Below are positions 11,400 to 21,457 of a DNA stretch of 64,000 nt, piece by piece. The position numbers and the translations under genes are program-made. The notes under the pieces are model-generated. The model did no database searches, was not told the DNA's origin, and saw nothing but the letters and a program-made list of their open reading frames with translations. Each line of letters opens with the position of its first letter. Position 1 is the stretch's first letter. The stretch is from Staphylococcus pasteuri (GTDB lineage: Bacteria; Bacillota; Bacilli; Staphylococcales; Staphylococcaceae), in assembly GCF_003970495.1 (NCBI RefSeq), contig NZ_RXWW01000061.1, forward strand, positions 1 to 64,000, written 5' to 3'.

Positions 11400-13208
11400 T
11401 TACATTCTACTTTTGTTTTTATTAACAATTAATTGAAGATAATATTTTTGTAGTTCTGTATCTCCTATACGAGTTGCTTCTCGCAATTTATGATTTAAAA
11501 CTTCTAAAGATTGGCCATCTTTATTCTCGTTCATGATATTAATATAATCTTCTAATTCTTGTTCAAATGGTTCTTCATTTAAGTTATATGAATCAAGTGA
11601 TATCAACGCTTCTCTTAAGTCATTATTTTCTATATATTGAATCATTGTACTTAATTGGTAAACATCATTATTAGAAAAATAATCATGCAAAGTATTAAAT
11701 ATACGCTTGAAATACTCATTTGTAAAGTCGTCAGAATTGACTTTTTGATAGTAATTTAAAAATGTATCTTTATCTTGCATAAAGTGTTTTAACAAGGAAC
11801 GTTCTGCCTTTACATGACGATTCAATTGATTGAATTGTATCGTTTGTTGCGGTGGCTCGTTATAAAAATAAGATTGATCTGGGTAAGAAGACTGAACATT
11901 TTGTGTTTGCTGTTGATGAGCCACTTCATAATCCAAAGTCTCAAAACTAACTTTAAACAATTCTGAAACGTCTTGCAATACCTTTTTCTGAAGTATGGAT
12001 GAACGCATTAAAGCTATATCCTGAGTTACTTCTTTTAAATATCTTTCATAAGCCAAATCATTATTTTGAATTTCATCTTTATGTGTTTGAACTTTAAACA
12101 AGACGAAAGATTTTTTATCTTTTTGAACAAATTCTAGAAATGCTTCATTTCCATACTTTCTAATATATTCATCTGGGTCCATATCAGAAGGCAATTGAAC
12201 GACAAATACATTTAAACCTTGCTCTAAAAGCGCTTGTCCAGTTTTTAATGTTGCTTCTTTACCTGCAAAATCTCCATCAAACATTAAAGTAATATTGGAT
12301 GTTAATTTTTTTATGAATGTGATATGTTCATTTGAAAGTTGAGTCCCCATACTTGCTACAACAGATTTCAAACCAGCATGGTCTGACTTAATAACATCCA
12401 TAAAGCCTTCAAGTAATATAATTTCATCATTTTTTCTTATATTTTTTCTAGCTTTATCGAGATTATATAATAACTTTCTTTTCTGGAAAATAGGTGTTTC
12501 TGGACTGTTTAAATATTTAGGCTCTTGATTAGTATAGGTTCTTGCTGAATATCCAACAATTCTTCCTTGAGCATTTTTAAGAGGAAACATAATTCTATCT
12601 CTAAATCGATCATAATAGCTAAAGTTTTCCTCATTTCGAGATAAAAGTCCCGCTTCATACGCTAATTCGATATCATAACCTTTTTTCTCTAAAAAATCAT
12701 GACAAAAATGAGACGAATTAGGCGCATAACCAATTCCTCTTTCTTTAATTAATTGTTCTGGAAAATCACGTTCTTTCAAATAATTAAGCGCTTGTTCACC
12801 TTCAACAGTTTTCATAAGTGCATAATGGTAATATTCTTGCATGAGTTCATGCATTTCTATCATTTGTAAATCATCAGTTGCGATTTGTGTGTTTGTATTT
12901 TGATATTGGCTATTACCCACATCAACTGATATATTGACACGTTCGCCTAACTCTTTTACAGCTTCTGTAAAGGAAATGTCTTTTATTTCTTGTGTGAATT
13001 GAAAAACATTGCCGCCCTTTTTACAACCGAAACAATGACAAATTTGTTTATCTTCTGACACAGTAAAAGAAGGCGTCTTTTCATCATGAAAAGGACACAA
13101 ACCGATATAATTGCGTCCTCTTTTTTCAAGTTTTACATATCCACTTACTAAATCAAGTATATCTGTCTTATCTTTGATTTCATTAATGACCGATTGTTCT
13201 ATACGCAA
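11400..13208 (-). CDS. dnaG: DNA primase
   Basis: This 602-residue replication enzyme lays down RNA primers for Okazaki fragments. The N-terminal zinc-binding domain has CPFH near 38-41 and CHCFGC near 58-63. The catalytic TOPRIM core shows LLEGFMDVI near 265 and MFDGDFAG near 309. The C-terminal part (about 440-602) is the more variable DnaB-helicase-interacting region. The start is TTG at 13206-13208 with AGGTGA six bases ahead, giving [10 protein letters not shown] as in S. aureus. It lies between the PPDK regulator and sigA in the classical macromolecular-synthesis order. Confidence 0.95.
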   Translation of the reverse strand: MRIEQSVINEIKDKTDILDLVSGYVKLEKRGRNYIGLCPFHDEKTPSFTVSEDKQICHCFGCKKGGNVFQFTQEIKDISFTEAVKELGERVNISVDVGNSQYQNTNTQIATDDLQMIEMHELMQEYYHYALMKTVEGEQALNYLKERDFPEQLIKERGIGYAPNSSHFCHDFLEKKGYDIELAYEAGLLSRNEENFSYYDRFRDRIMFPLKNAQGRIVGYSARTYTNQEPKYLNSPETPIFQKRKLLYNLDKARKNIRKNDEIILLEGFMDVIKSDHAGLKSVVASMGTQLSNEHITFIKKLTSNITLMFDGDFAGKEATLKTGQALLEQGLNVFVVQLPSDMDPDEYIRKYGNEAFLEFVQKDKKSFVLFKVQTHKDEIQNNDLAYERYLKEVTQDIALMRSSILQKKVLQDVSELFKVSFETLDYEVAHQQQTQNVQSSYPDQSYFYNEPPQQTIQFNQLNRHVKAERSLLKHFMQDKDTFLNYYQKVNSDDFTNEYFKRIFNTLHDYFSNNDVYQLSTMIQYIENNDLREALISLDSYNLNEEPFEQELEDYINIMNENKDGQSLEVLNHKLREATRIGDTELQKYYLQLIVNKNKSRM

Positions 13209-13268
13209 AATAAATCACCTATTAAATATTAGTCTTAATATTATACCTTTTTTATGCATTAAATGAAA

Positions 13269-14087
13269 TTATTTTGTTTTATTATTTTCAATATAATAGA
13301 TGATGTCATTAGCTGTCTCTTCAATTGCTTTATCTGTTACATCTATAACTGGACAACCAACTTTCTCCACTAGTTCTTCAAAATAATTTAATTCTTCTTT
13401 TATTCGTGCTTCAGTAGCATATCTTGCTGTGTCACCAAGACCAAGTTGTTTTAATCTTTCTTTTCGTATTCTATTTAATTTTTCTTCACTAATTTTTAAA
13501 GCAATACATTTTGATGAATCAATATTAAATAGTGCATCAGGAGGTGTAACTTCTGGCACAATTGGTATGTTCATGACTTTATAACTTTTATGAGCTAAAT
13601 ATTGTGATAGTGGTGTCTTTGATGTTCGAGAGATACCTAAAAGGACGATATCTGCTTTTGGTAAACCTTTAGGATCTTTCCCGTCATCATATTTAACAGC
13701 AAACTCAATTGCATCAATCTTTTTAAAATAGGCATCGTCTAATCTATGGACAATACCTGGTTCATAGTAAGGTGTTTCTTCAATTGAACCAGATAATAAA
13801 TCCATTAAAGGTCCCATAATATCAACTGATTTTAAATTATGTTCTTTTACTTTAGCTACCATATATTTTTTGATTTCTGGTTTAACCAAAGTATATACGA
13901 TGATAGCATCTGTATCTTCGGCTACTTGAACCACTTCATCTACGTTTTCAAATGATTCTATGTATGGGTAACGTAAAAATTCATGTTTACATTGCTTAGG
14001 ATTAAATTGTGAAACACCTGCACGAGCAACTAACTCTGCAGTTTCTCCAATTGAATCTGAAGCAACAATTATGTTTATATTATCCAT
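13269..14087 (-). CDS. Pyruvate, phosphate dikinase regulatory protein (DUF299 kinase/phosphorylase)
   Basis: This 272-residue protein belongs to the family of bifunctional Ser/Thr kinase/pyrophosphorylases that switch PPDK or PEP synthase on and off. Family signs are the N-terminal [11 protein letters not shown] and a P-loop-like [15 protein letters not shown] (about residues 151-165). In B. subtilis the homologue YqfL is encoded next to ccpN, as here, tying it to control of gluconeogenesis. The ATG sits 11 bp after the ccpN stop, so they form one operon. The target dikinase is not in this window. Confidence 0.87.
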   Translation of the reverse strand: MDNINIIVASDSIGETAELVARAGVSQFNPKQCKHEFLRYPYIESFENVDEVVQVAEDTDAIIVYTLVKPEIKKYMVAKVKEHNLKSVDIMGPLMDLLSGSIEETPYYEPGIVHRLDDAYFKKIDAIEFAVKYDDGKDPKGLPKADIVLLGISRTSKTPLSQYLAHKSYKVMNIPIVPEVTPPDALFNIDSSKCIALKISEEKLNRIRKERLKQLGLGDTARYATEARIKEELNYFEELVEKVGCPVIDVTDKAIEETANDIIYYIENNKTK

Positions 14088-14098
14088 CTATTAACCAC

Positions 14099-14722
14099 CT
14101 ATTCTTTAAATAATGATACAAATAATTTTGTAATTGTCGTTTTAGATACTCTTCCAACGACTTCATATTTTTGATTATCTTTTAATCTTACAATGGGAAT
14201 AGCATCTATTTCTTTATCTATCATTTGATTAGCAGCATAGATAATTAGTTCACTTTCTTCTAAATAAGTAAGATTAGGCATACGAGTCATATTAACGCTA
14301 ATCGGCATTGTATGAATATCATTTCCAATCATTGAAGCTCTCAATAAATCTTTTCGTGAACAAACTCCAATAAAATCATTATCCTTATTTGTGATAAACA
14401 AAGTACCAGCATCTTCTAAAAATATAGTACAAATGGCATCGTAAACCGACATATCTTCTTTTACCACTACCGGTTGTGACATATAATCCTTTACAACATA
14501 CTGGCGTAGTTGTTCATGGATGATTTTATTTTTAGATTTGCCTGAATAATAATAACCTACTCTAGGTCTTGCTTCTAAAAATCCTGACATCGTAAGAATA
14601 GCTAAATCTGGTCTTAATGTTGCGCGTGTTAAATTTAATTGATCGGCGATATGCTCACCTGTTATTGGTCCATGTTGCTTGACGATTTCAACAATTTGTT
14701 CTTGTCTTTGATTCAGTTCTAT
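14099..14722 (-). CDS. ccpN: CcpN-type transcriptional repressor, apparent ATA start
   Basis: This regulator has an N-terminal helix-turn-helix (IVEIVKQHGPITGEHIADQL then TRATLRPDLAIL) followed by two CBS domains (about residues 70-207). In B. subtilis CcpN represses gluconeogenic genes when glycolysis is active, sensing nucleotides through the CBS pair. The first in-frame ATG (14590) lies after the HTH and would leave only 163 residues. Codons encoding ELNQRQEQ run upstream to an in-frame TGA at 14729-14731; between that stop and the HTH there is no ATG, GTG or TTG. ATA at 14720-14722 sits seven bases after GGGGTGA, so I take it as the start (207 residues). A one-base insertion disrupting a GTG start is the alternative. 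Confidence 0.8.
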   Translation of the reverse strand: MELNQRQEQIVEIVKQHGPITGEHIADQLNLTRATLRPDLAILTMSGFLEARPRVGYYYSGKSKNKIIHEQLRQYVVKDYMSQPVVVKEDMSVYDAICTIFLEDAGTLFITNKDNDFIGVCSRKDLLRASMIGNDIHTMPISVNMTRMPNLTYLEESELIIYAANQMIDKEIDAIPIVRLKDNQKYEVVGRVSKTTITKLFVSLFKE

Positions 14723-14752
14723 AGGTCTTCACCCCTCTTATATACATTATAT

Positions 14753-14781
14753 ATTATAACCGTTATTTTTATTTGCCACAA
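14753..14781 (-). promoter_or_regulatory. Promoter of ccpN operon
   Basis: Minus strand: TTGTGG (14776-14781), 17-bp spacer, TATAAT (14753-14758). It would give a leader of about 24 nt to the proposed ATA start. It is back to back with the glyS promoter; the two -35 boxes are only 14 bp apart. Confidence 0.65.
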
Positions 14782-14795
14782 ATACATATAAACGC

Positions 14796-14824
14796 TTGCT
14801 ATTAAATATTTAATCAATTAGAAT
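14796..14824 (+). promoter_or_regulatory. Promoter of glyS T-box leader
   Basis: Plus strand: TTGCTA (14796-14801), 17-bp spacer, TAGAAT (14819-14824), just ahead of the glyS leader RNA. Confidence 0.7.
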
Positions 14825-14830
14825 AATTAT

Positions 14831-15035
14831 AAAGCGAGCTAAGGATGGTGTAAGCTTAGCATATAAATATTGGCATAAAATTAAATTTATTTTAAAGCGA
14901 GTGGCTACACTAATTTGGGTGGAACCGCGGGTTAAATGATATTTTAATGTATATGAATTATACTAAATAAAAATTAACTCGTCCCAAGATGATAAAGCAT
15001 ATTTAATTGTGTTTTATTGTCTTGGGGCGTTTTTA
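14831..15035 (+). promoter_or_regulatory. Glycine T-box riboswitch of glyS
   Basis: A leader RNA that senses uncharged tRNA-Gly. The compact stem I begins near AAAGCGAGCTAAGGATGG; the specifier loop carries GGC (14872-14874). The conserved T-box GGGTGGAACCGCGG lies at 14917-14930, and GGGTTAA just after it can pair with TTAACTC (about 14973-14979) to form the antiterminator. The competing terminator is a stem of about 20 bp (14980-14999 with 15010-15029) plus TTTTTAT. Uncharged glycyl-tRNA would favour glyS expression. Confidence 0.93.
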
Positions 15036-15056
15036 TGTGTAAGGAGAGAATTATTA

Positions 15057-16448
15057 ATGGCAAATGATATGGAACAAATCGTACAACTTGCAAAGCACAG
15101 AGGATTCGTCTTCCCTGGTAGTGACATCTATGGTGGCTTATCTAATACTTGGGATTACGGTCCACTAGGTGTTGAATTAAAAAATAATGTTAAAAAAGCA
15201 TGGTGGCAAAAATTCATTACACAATCACCATATAATGTTGGTTTAGATGCAGCTATTTTAATGAACCCTAAAACATGGGAAGCATCAGGACATTTAGGTA
15301 ACTTTAATGACCCTATGATCGATAACAAAGATAGTAAAATTCGTTATCGTGCAGACAAACTAATTGAAGATTACATGCAACAAGAAAAAGGCGATGAAAA
15401 CTTTATTGCTGATGGCTTAAGCTTTGATGAAATGAAAAAAATCATTGATGATGAAGGTATTGTGTGTCCAGTAAGTGGTACTGCTAATTGGACTGATATC
15501 CGTCAATTCAATTTAATGTTTAAAACATTCCAAGGTGTAACTGAAGATTCAACTAACGAATTATTCTTACGCCCAGAAACAGCACAAGGTATTTTCGTAA
15601 ACTATAAAAACGTTCAACGTTCTATGCGTAAAAAATTACCATTTGGTATTGGACAAATTGGTAAATCTTTCCGTAATGAAATTACTCCAGGTAACTTCAT
15701 TTTCAGAACACGTGAATTTGAACAAATGGAACTTGAATTCTTCTGTAAACCTGGTGAAGAAATTGAATGGCAAAATTATTGGAAAACATTTGCTAGTCAA
15801 TGGTTAAAAGATCTAAATATTAATGAAGACAATATAAAATTACGTGATCATGACGCTGATGAATTATCTCACTATTCAAATGCTACAACTGATATCGAAT
15901 ATAAATTCCCATTCGGTTGGGGAGAACTATGGGGTATCGCAAGTCGTACTGACTTTGACTTGAAAAAGCATAGTGAACATTCAGGTGAAGATTTCAAATA
16001 TCATGATCCAGAAACAAATGAAAAATATATCCCATACTGTATTGAACCATCATTAGGTGCTGATCGTGTAACATTAGCATTCTTATGTGATGCTTACGCT
16101 CAAGAAGGAGTAGAAGGAAGTAAAGATGAACGTACAGTCTTAAAATTCCACCCTGCTTTAGCACCTTATAAAGCTGCAATCTTACCATTAAGTAAAAAAT
16201 TATCAAGTGAAGCAATTAAAATCTTTGAACAATTAAGTCAAACATTCTCAATAGATTTTGATGAATCACAATCTATTGGTAAACGTTACCGTCGTCAAGA
16301 TGAGATTGGTACACCATATTGTATTACATTTGACTTTGATTCATTAGAAGATAATCAAGTTACAGTACGTGACAGAGATTCTATGGAACAAGTTCGTATG
16401 CCTATTTCAGAACTAGAAACATTCTTAGCAGAAAAAATTAAATTTTAA
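15057..16448 (+). CDS. glyS: Glycyl-tRNA synthetase, single-chain class II
   Basis: This 463-residue enzyme charges tRNA-Gly with glycine; it is the homodimeric GlyQS-type enzyme of staphylococci. Class II motifs are visible: motif 2 around [20 protein letters not shown] and motif 3 near [14 protein letters not shown], with the C-terminal anticodon-binding domain after about residue 365. I chose ATG 15057-15059 because AAGGAG lies nine to ten bases ahead and it gives [10 protein letters not shown]; the frame opens 48 bp earlier only because it runs into the T-box terminator. It is one of two plus-strand genes here and is controlled by its T-box leader. Confidence 0.96.
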   Translation: MANDMEQIVQLAKHRGFVFPGSDIYGGLSNTWDYGPLGVELKNNVKKAWWQKFITQSPYNVGLDAAILMNPKTWEASGHLGNFNDPMIDNKDSKIRYRADKLIEDYMQQEKGDENFIADGLSFDEMKKIIDDEGIVCPVSGTANWTDIRQFNLMFKTFQGVTEDSTNELFLRPETAQGIFVNYKNVQRSMRKKLPFGIGQIGKSFRNEITPGNFIFRTREFEQMELEFFCKPGEEIEWQNYWKTFASQWLKDLNINEDNIKLRDHDADELSHYSNATTDIEYKFPFGWGELWGIASRTDFDLKKHSEHSGEDFKYHDPETNEKYIPYCIEPSLGADRVTLAFLCDAYAQEGVEGSKDERTVLKFHPALAPYKAAILPLSKKLSSEAIKIFEQLSQTFSIDFDESQSIGKRYRRQDEIGTPYCITFDFDSLEDNQVTVRDRDSMEQVRMPISELETFLAEKIKF

Positions 16449-16481
16449 TTATGTTGAGATAATTTCTCATTGATTAATACT

Positions 16482-16520
16482 AAAGACCGCAATCACATAG
16501 CTTTTGTGATTGCGGTCTTT
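16482..16520. terminator. Bidirectional terminator between glyS and recO
   Basis: A perfect 16-bp stem, arms AAAGACCGCAATCACA and its complement, flanked by A/T runs on both sides. It can end glyS on the plus strand and recO on the minus strand. Confidence 0.88.
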
Positions 16521-16547
16521 TTTCTAGATTTTGAACTAATTATTTAT

Positions 16548-17306
16548 CTATTCATTTAATTCTAATCTTTTCAATTGATTGATTAACTTTTGACTTTTAA
16601 AAAACATGCCCGCATATTCTCTATAAAGCATTATCATTAATTCTGACATTTCATCTAAAATGTCTTGATGTATTTTTAGTTCATTCATCTTATCAATTGG
16701 TAATTTTAATAATATATCTAATAGATACAATGTTCTATTTGATAATTGTAATGCATGAGGGTCTTGATATGCTTCACTTTTTGAAATGGCACCATCAAAT
16801 TTAAAACTATACCCTATTAATTGAGATTGGTCTGTATTGCCGCTAACAGCACATATATTAAACGAGGCAGAAAAACCATATTTATTCATACATTTGAGTA
16901 AGACTATGATAGACATTAATTGTGCAGATTGTCCTGAAGAAATTTTATTTAAAACAAACTGTAATAAGTCAAAATTAAATTTTGATATTTCTTCTTCTTC
17001 CATTGAACGGTCAATTGTTTCAGCACACAATGTCGCAAAGCTACTTTCATACAAATCAAGTTGTAATTCATAATGTTGATCAATGACATCTACAGAATTA
17101 AGTGTCCCCATACCTCGCCACTTATTATAAATAAATAAGCCATACACAAACATTTGTGTATGTGCTTGTAAACCTGTTTTAACTTTTTTAGCTCTTCTAG
17201 CCATCAGCGGTACTTTAGCGCCATGTTCATTTAAAATCGTAATGATTTTATCTGATTCGCCATATTCTACAGATTTTAAAATAATCCCTTTTTGTTTCAT
17301 TAACAT
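16548..17306 (-). CDS. recO: DNA repair protein RecO
   Basis: This 252-residue protein has an N-terminal OB fold (about 1-80, starting [20 protein letters not shown]) and a helical C-terminal domain. With RecF and RecR it loads RecA on SSB-coated single-stranded DNA in gap repair. The C-terminal zinc-binding cysteines common in other RecO proteins are largely missing, as in other staphylococci. It follows era by 21 bp in the era-recO pair typical of Firmicutes. No unusual features. Confidence 0.93.
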   Translation of the reverse strand: MLMKQKGIILKSVEYGESDKIITILNEHGAKVPLMARRAKKVKTGLQAHTQMFVYGLFIYNKWRGMGTLNSVDVIDQHYELQLDLYESSFATLCAETIDRSMEEEEISKFNFDLLQFVLNKISSGQSAQLMSIIVLLKCMNKYGFSASFNICAVSGNTDQSQLIGYSFKFDGAISKSEAYQDPHALQLSNRTLYLLDILLKLPIDKMNELKIHQDILDEMSELMIMLYREYAGMFFKSQKLINQLKRLELNE

Positions 17307-17327
17307 ACTAACTCACCATCTTTTGAG

Positions 17328-18227
17328 TTAATCTTGATCTTCTATATATCCAATTTGGCGAATAAAATTAACTTTATTTCTCCAATCTTTCTGAACCTTA
17401 ACCCATAATTCTAAATAAACTTTAGAACCTAAAAGCATTTCTATATCGTGTCTTGCACGTTTACCTACTTCTTTAAGTTTTTTGCCACCTTTACCGATAA
17501 CAATACCTTTTTGAGAATCACGTTCTACATAGATTGTAGCTTCAATACGTACGCGATCTTCATCTTCTTTAATCATACGGTCAACATTTACACCAATAGC
17601 ATGAGGAATTTCTTCGCTAGTTAAATGTAAAATTTTCTCACGAATGATTTCACCTACTACAAATTGTTCTGGGTGATCGGAAATTTGATCATCAGGATAA
17701 TATTTTGGTCCCTCTGGTAAATAAGATTTTAAAACATCAATAAAATGATCAACATTTAAACCTTCTAACGCAGAAATTGGAATAATTTCAGTAAAGTCCA
17801 TATATTTTTGATACTTTTCAATTTGTGGCATTAGCTCATCTGGATGAACTAAATCAATTTTGTTTAATACTAAAAATACAGGTGTCTTTAAATCTTTTAG
17901 CATATTCATGATATATTCATCGCCACGACCGATATCTTCATTAACGTTGACCATAAACATAATTGCGTCTATTTCAGAAAGCGTATTTGTTGCCACTTTC
18001 ATCATATAATCGCCTAATTTATGTTTAGGTTTATGAATCCCAGGTGTATCAATAAAAATAATTTGAGCATCATCTCTAGTCATTACACCCTGAATTTTAT
18101 TACGTGTAGTTTGAGCTTTGTCAGACATAATTGCAATTTTATGACCAATAACTCTATTTACAAATGTAGATTTACCTACATTAGGTCTTCCTATAATTGA
18201 AACAAATCCTGATTTATGTTCTGTCAT
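17328..18227 (-). CDS. era: GTPase Era, 16S rRNA maturation
   Basis: This 299-residue essential GTPase binds the 3' end of 16S rRNA and guides small-subunit assembly. G motifs: GRPNVGKST (G1, about 13-21), DTPGIHKP (G3, about 60-67) and NKIDLV (G4, about 121-126). The C-terminal KH domain (about 200-299) holds [19 protein letters not shown]. Its ATG overlaps the cdd stop (ATGA), which shows translational coupling. In staphylococci Era binds (p)ppGpp as part of the stringent response. Confidence 0.96.
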   Translation of the reverse strand: MTEHKSGFVSIIGRPNVGKSTFVNRVIGHKIAIMSDKAQTTRNKIQGVMTRDDAQIIFIDTPGIHKPKHKLGDYMMKVATNTLSEIDAIMFMVNVNEDIGRGDEYIMNMLKDLKTPVFLVLNKIDLVHPDELMPQIEKYQKYMDFTEIIPISALEGLNVDHFIDVLKSYLPEGPKYYPDDQISDHPEQFVVGEIIREKILHLTSEEIPHAIGVNVDRMIKEDEDRVRIEATIYVERDSQKGIVIGKGGKKLKEVGKRARHDIEMLLGSKVYLELWVKVQKDWRNKVNFIRQIGYIEDQD

Positions 18228-18631
18228 TTATTTAAATCCTTTCCAGAAAATCCGTATGGTAATAATTCTTTAACTGATGATTCAATCATATCACCTTTGT
18301 GATTAGTCATATATACTGGCATATCATCGTCGCATAATTCTTTCAATACTTGACGACATTCCCCACAAGGTGAAGATGGTTGATCAGCGTCTACAGTGAC
18401 AGTAATTGATTCAAAATCACCGGGCTGATAACCAGCAGATATCGCAGAAACTAAACTAGCTCTTTCAGCACAAATTGACATTGAATATGCTGCATTTTCA
18501 ACATTCGTTCCGTAAAATGTACGTCCATCCTTAGCTTTTAAATAGGCGCCTACTTTAAAATGACTATATGGTGAATAAGATCTTTGTTGTGCTTCTCTGA
18601 CTTCTTTAAAATAATGAGATTGATAGCTCAT
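18224..18631 (-). CDS. cdd: Cytidine deaminase
   Basis: This 135-residue pyrimidine-salvage enzyme deaminates cytidine and deoxycytidine to uridines. The zinc site is complete: [11 protein letters not shown] with Cys53 and catalytic Glu55, and PCGECRQVL with two further cysteines (about 86 and 89), as in the small tetrameric enzymes. It lies between dgkA and era, with its stop overlapping the era start. Confidence 0.95.
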   Translation of the reverse strand: MSYQSHYFKEVREAQQRSYSPYSHFKVGAYLKAKDGRTFYGTNVENAAYSMSICAERASLVSAISAGYQPGDFESITVTVDADQPSSPCGECRQVLKELCDDDMPVYMTNHKGDMIESSVKELLPYGFSGKDLNK

Positions 18632-18640
18632 GTTGCCCTC

Positions 18641-18985
18641 CTATAATAAGTTAATAAAATATGGAATAAAAACAATTAAACCAATTAATAAAGCTAAAAT
18701 TGACACAATCATTACACTAAATGCGGCAATGTCTTTTGCATATTTGGCATAATCATGATATTCAGATGTAACAAGGTCTACGACGTATTCTACTGCAGTA
18801 TTAATCGCTTCAAAAGCTAGGACTAAACTTATTGCTAATAGAATAAATAACCACTCTAAGCGATTGATATGAAAAATGAAGCCAAAAACAATTGCAATAA
18901 TACTAGCATAAATGTGAAGAGAAAATTTTTGGTCTTTAATTAATAGTGTTTTCAAGCCATTGAGTGCATAGCTAAATCTTTTCAC
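18641..18985 (-). CDS. dgkA: Undecaprenol/diacylglycerol kinase, DgkA family
   Basis: This 114-residue membrane protein has three transmembrane helices (about 30-48, 52-68 and 92-114). The family signature FEAINTAVEYVVD falls in the second helix. In Gram-positive bacteria the family mainly phosphorylates undecaprenol, feeding lipid carrier recycling for cell-wall synthesis, so UdpK is the better functional name. It follows ybeY by 2 bp, in one operon with phoH-ybeY-cdd-era-recO. Confidence 0.9.
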   Translation of the reverse strand: MKRFSYALNGLKTLLIKDQKFSLHIYASIIAIVFGFIFHINRLEWLFILLAISLVLAFEAINTAVEYVVDLVTSEYHDYAKYAKDIAAFSVMIVSILALLIGLIVFIPYFINLL

Positions 18986-18987
18986 GA

Positions 18988-19455
18988 TTAATCTCTCGTC
19001 AATCCATAAGCATTTAATATAGCATCTTGACGACCAAACATTTCTTTTTCATCTTCTTCATTCATATGATCATATCCTAATAAGTGAAGAAAACCATGTA
19101 ACGCTAAAAACCCTAATTCACGTTCAAAAGAGTGACCATAAGACTCTGCTTGTTCTTGTGCAACATCCGTACATATTATAATGTCTCCCAATACTCTTGG
19201 AATATCAAATTCGCTTGTATCAATTTCTGGCTCATCTTCTTCTAAAGCAAATGATATTACATCTGTCACTTTATCTTTATCTCTGTACATTTTATTAATT
19301 TCTTGAATTTCAGTTTTATCAACGAAGGTTATGGATAATTCAGCGTTTTCATTAATTTGCTCTTCTTGTTTAGCGAAATTCAATAAATTTTCTATTTGTT
19401 CATACCAATCATCATTTACTAATTCTGTGTGATCACTAAAATCTATTGTAAACAT
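18988..19455 (-). CDS. ybeY: Endoribonuclease YbeY
   Basis: This 155-residue zinc-dependent RNase acts in 16S rRNA 3' maturation and ribosome quality control. The metal motif [11 protein letters not shown] is complete (about residues 122-132). The central [11 protein letters not shown] is also typical. Its start follows the phoH stop directly (19455/19456). Era, three genes downstream, works on the same rRNA region. Confidence 0.95.
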   Translation of the reverse strand: MFTIDFSDHTELVNDDWYEQIENLLNFAKQEEQINENAELSITFVDKTEIQEINKMYRDKDKVTDVISFALEEDEPEIDTSEFDIPRVLGDIIICTDVAQEQAESYGHSFERELGFLALHGFLHLLGYDHMNEEDEKEMFGRQDAILNAYGLTRD

Positions 19456-20403
19456 TTAGTCCTCTCCTTCGTATCTATCTATGATTTTACTTACAAGTGG
19501 ATGTCTTACTACATCGTCTTGCTCTAGTTTCATGATACTAATTCCTTTAACGCCATGTAGTTTTTTTACTGCTTCTTTCAAACCACTATTAACACCTTTT
19601 GGTAAATCTATTTGTGTTTGGTCACCAGTTACTACCATTTTTGAACCAAAACCTAAGCGCGTTAAGAACATTTTCATTTGTGCATGTGTTGTATTCTGTG
19701 CTTCGTCTAATATTACGAATGCATCATCTAATGTTCGACCACGCATATATGCTAAAGGCGCGATTTCAATAATACCTCTTTCAATGAATCGAGCTGTTTG
19801 TTCTCTACCTAATACAGTATTCAATCCATCATAAAGTGGTCTTAAATATGGATCAACTTTTTCTTTTAAATCACCTGGTAAGAAACCTAGTGATTCACCT
19901 GCTTCAACAGCTGGACGTGTTAACACAATACGTTTAACATTCCCTTTACGCAATTGTTTAGCAGCATATACAACAGCTAAAAATGTTTTACCTGTACCAG
20001 CAGGTCCAATACCAAATACTAAGTCATTTCTATTCATAGCATTGACATACATACGTTGTCCCATTGTTTTAGCGCGGATAGTTTTGCCGAACGCATCTTT
20101 TGTTATTTCTTCTTCATATAAATCTAAAAGTTGTTGAATGGTTCCATTTTCTGCCATCTTAATAGCAGCTTCAACATCTTTAAGCGTAATATTATTTCCC
20201 AATTCAATCACTTTTAATAAATTGGTTAGAACTAATTCGGCTTTTTCTACATGCTCAATTTTTTCACCTTTAACAGCGATTTCTTGTCCACGAGCATGAA
20301 TTACGACATCAAAACTATCTTCAATAGCTTTTAAATGTTCATCATTATTTCCAATTAAAGCTTGGGATTGATTAATGTCGTCGATTTGAATTATTCCAGG
20401 CAT
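19456..20403 (-). CDS. phoH: PhoH-family ATPase
   Basis: This 315-residue protein has a KH-like N-terminal region and a P-loop ATPase core with GPAGTGKTFLAVVYA (about 126-140) and the Walker B VILDEAQN (about 227-234). The biochemical role is not settled; its pairing with ybeY suggests RNA metabolism. I start at ATG 20401-20403 (MPGIIQIDD) because AAAGGAG lies seven bases ahead. An in-frame ATG six codons upstream overlaps that site and is not credible. Confidence 0.92.
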   Translation of the reverse strand: MPGIIQIDDINQSQALIGNNDEHLKAIEDSFDVVIHARGQEIAVKGEKIEHVEKAELVLTNLLKVIELGNNITLKDVEAAIKMAENGTIQQLLDLYEEEITKDAFGKTIRAKTMGQRMYVNAMNRNDLVFGIGPAGTGKTFLAVVYAAKQLRKGNVKRIVLTRPAVEAGESLGFLPGDLKEKVDPYLRPLYDGLNTVLGREQTARFIERGIIEIAPLAYMRGRTLDDAFVILDEAQNTTHAQMKMFLTRLGFGSKMVVTGDQTQIDLPKGVNSGLKEAVKKLHGVKGISIMKLEQDDVVRHPLVSKIIDRYEGED

Positions 20404-20471
20404 AAACGCGCTCCTTTTCAAATTACAGTTTTATAATTCAATACACCCATTTTAAGGGCTAACATACTTAT

Positions 20472-20480
20472 ATTATACCA
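20472..20480 (-). promoter_or_regulatory. Extended -10 promoter of phoH operon
   Basis: Minus strand TGGTATAAT, an extended -10 element about 75 bp upstream of phoH. The matching -35 region is poor, which extended -10 promoters tolerate. Confidence 0.5.
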
Positions 20481-20666
20481 TTCTTGAACATATATTAATT
20501 AAGATTCGTTTCAATTTAAATAACAATTTACTATAAAACTAGCTTTTTCAATAACGAAGTGAGCTATCATAGACTTAACCTTTTAAAACAAGAAGTGGTA
20601 ATACAACTAAATTTTACTAAATTCTAAATATCTACTCAAATTTTATTAATATAAGTAATAAAAAAG

Positions 20667-20698
20667 ATACTTCTAAAAACAATATTTAAAAGTAGTAT
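20667..20698 (-). terminator. Second, weaker terminator after the 231-aa gene
   Basis: Arms ATACTTCT and AGTAGTAT pair with one mismatch; on the minus strand CTTTTTTATT follows. It backs up the stronger hairpin at 20713-20738. Confidence 0.5.
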
Positions 20699-20712
20699 TT
20701 AATGTTGAAAAA

Positions 20713-20738
20713 AGCTCGAGACATTTCTGCCCCGAGCT
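20713..20738 (-). terminator. Terminator of the nfeD-floA operon
   Basis: Stem AGCTCG/CGAGCT closed further by GGCA/TGTC-type pairs, followed on the minus strand by TTTTTTC. Another member of the GGGxCA hairpin set. Confidence 0.85.
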
Positions 20739-20746
20739 ATTACAAA

Positions 20747-21442
20747 TTAAAGTTGTTTAGGTTTATTTAAAATTTCATTCCAAATAATACCATTCACTAT
20801 TTCATCATTATCAAATTGAAAAGCTGACTTACTCATATTACGTTCTACATTTTGTGAATTGAGTAATTGTTTTAATCTGACTCTTTTCGTACGTTCTGAA
20901 AGATATTTATCATTAATAATATCTTGCGCCTTTTTCTCAATTAAAGCGAGCTGTTTTTCTTTTTCCCTATCTATCTCACTTCTTACATTCTTTAAATCTT
21001 GATGTAAATTTGATTCAAGTTCTTTACGTAAATTTTCAGCGCTTTCATCTCTAGATGTTGATTGTTTTACAGGTTCACGTACTTCTTTTTCATTATGATA
21101 AGGTGTTGGATCTGGTTTAGGAATGGAATCATCATAGTCAGTAGGTCTACGATGTAATTCTTCAGATGTAGGTTTACTGTTCTCTATTTCTTGATTCAAT
21201 GGAGGGAGATTATCATCAAATGTTCTTTTTTTATCACTTGATGTTTCTCCATTAATTTCATCACTAAGTTCTTTAAATGTCTTTTCAAATTCTTCGAAAA
21301 AACCACCTTTTTTTGGTTGTTGGTTTTCTTTAGGTGTGGACGGTGGTTTTTGATTTTGTCTTTCCTCATGACTCTTATCACGTAGGGTACTAATTATTGT
21401 TGCTATGATCGATATGACAAAAATAATTATCCCAATATTCAT
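20747..21442 (-). CDS. Uncharacterised membrane-anchored protein next to floA
   Basis: I do not recognise a family for this 231-residue protein. It has one N-terminal hydrophobic helix (about residues 2-18, IGIIIFVISIIATII) with no lipobox or clear signal cleavage site. The rest is very hydrophilic: a low-complexity P/E/K/S-rich stretch (about 25-125) and a probable coiled coil (about 130-190) rich in Glu, Lys and Arg. The likely picture is a membrane-tethered cytoplasmic or peripheral protein. It follows floA by 15 bp in the nfeD-floA operon, so a role with flotillin membrane domains is a reasonable guess. A similar gene occupies this place in S. aureus as I recall it. Confidence 0.75.
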   Translation of the reverse strand: MNIGIIIFVISIIATIISTLRDKSHEERQNQKPPSTPKENQQPKKGGFFEEFEKTFKELSDEINGETSSDKKRTFDDNLPPLNQEIENSKPTSEELHRRPTDYDDSIPKPDPTPYHNEKEVREPVKQSTSRDESAENLRKELESNLHQDLKNVRSEIDREKEKQLALIEKKAQDIINDKYLSERTKRVRLKQLLNSQNVERNMSKSAFQFDNDEIVNGIIWNEILNKPKQL

Positions 21443-21457
21443 TTAATCACCCCACAA

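Larger units (their letters stand above)
20404..20746. other. Intergenic stretch upstream of phoH
   Basis: No open frame of note. It holds the phoH promoter at its low end and two terminator-type hairpins for the upstream minus-strand operon at its high end. The rest is AT-rich with no structure I can name. Confidence 0.5.

Noticed and set aside
19481-19834. 117-codon plus-strand frame opposite phoH
   Set aside because: It lies fully inside the conserved phoH gene, has no start signal, and reflects codon bias only.
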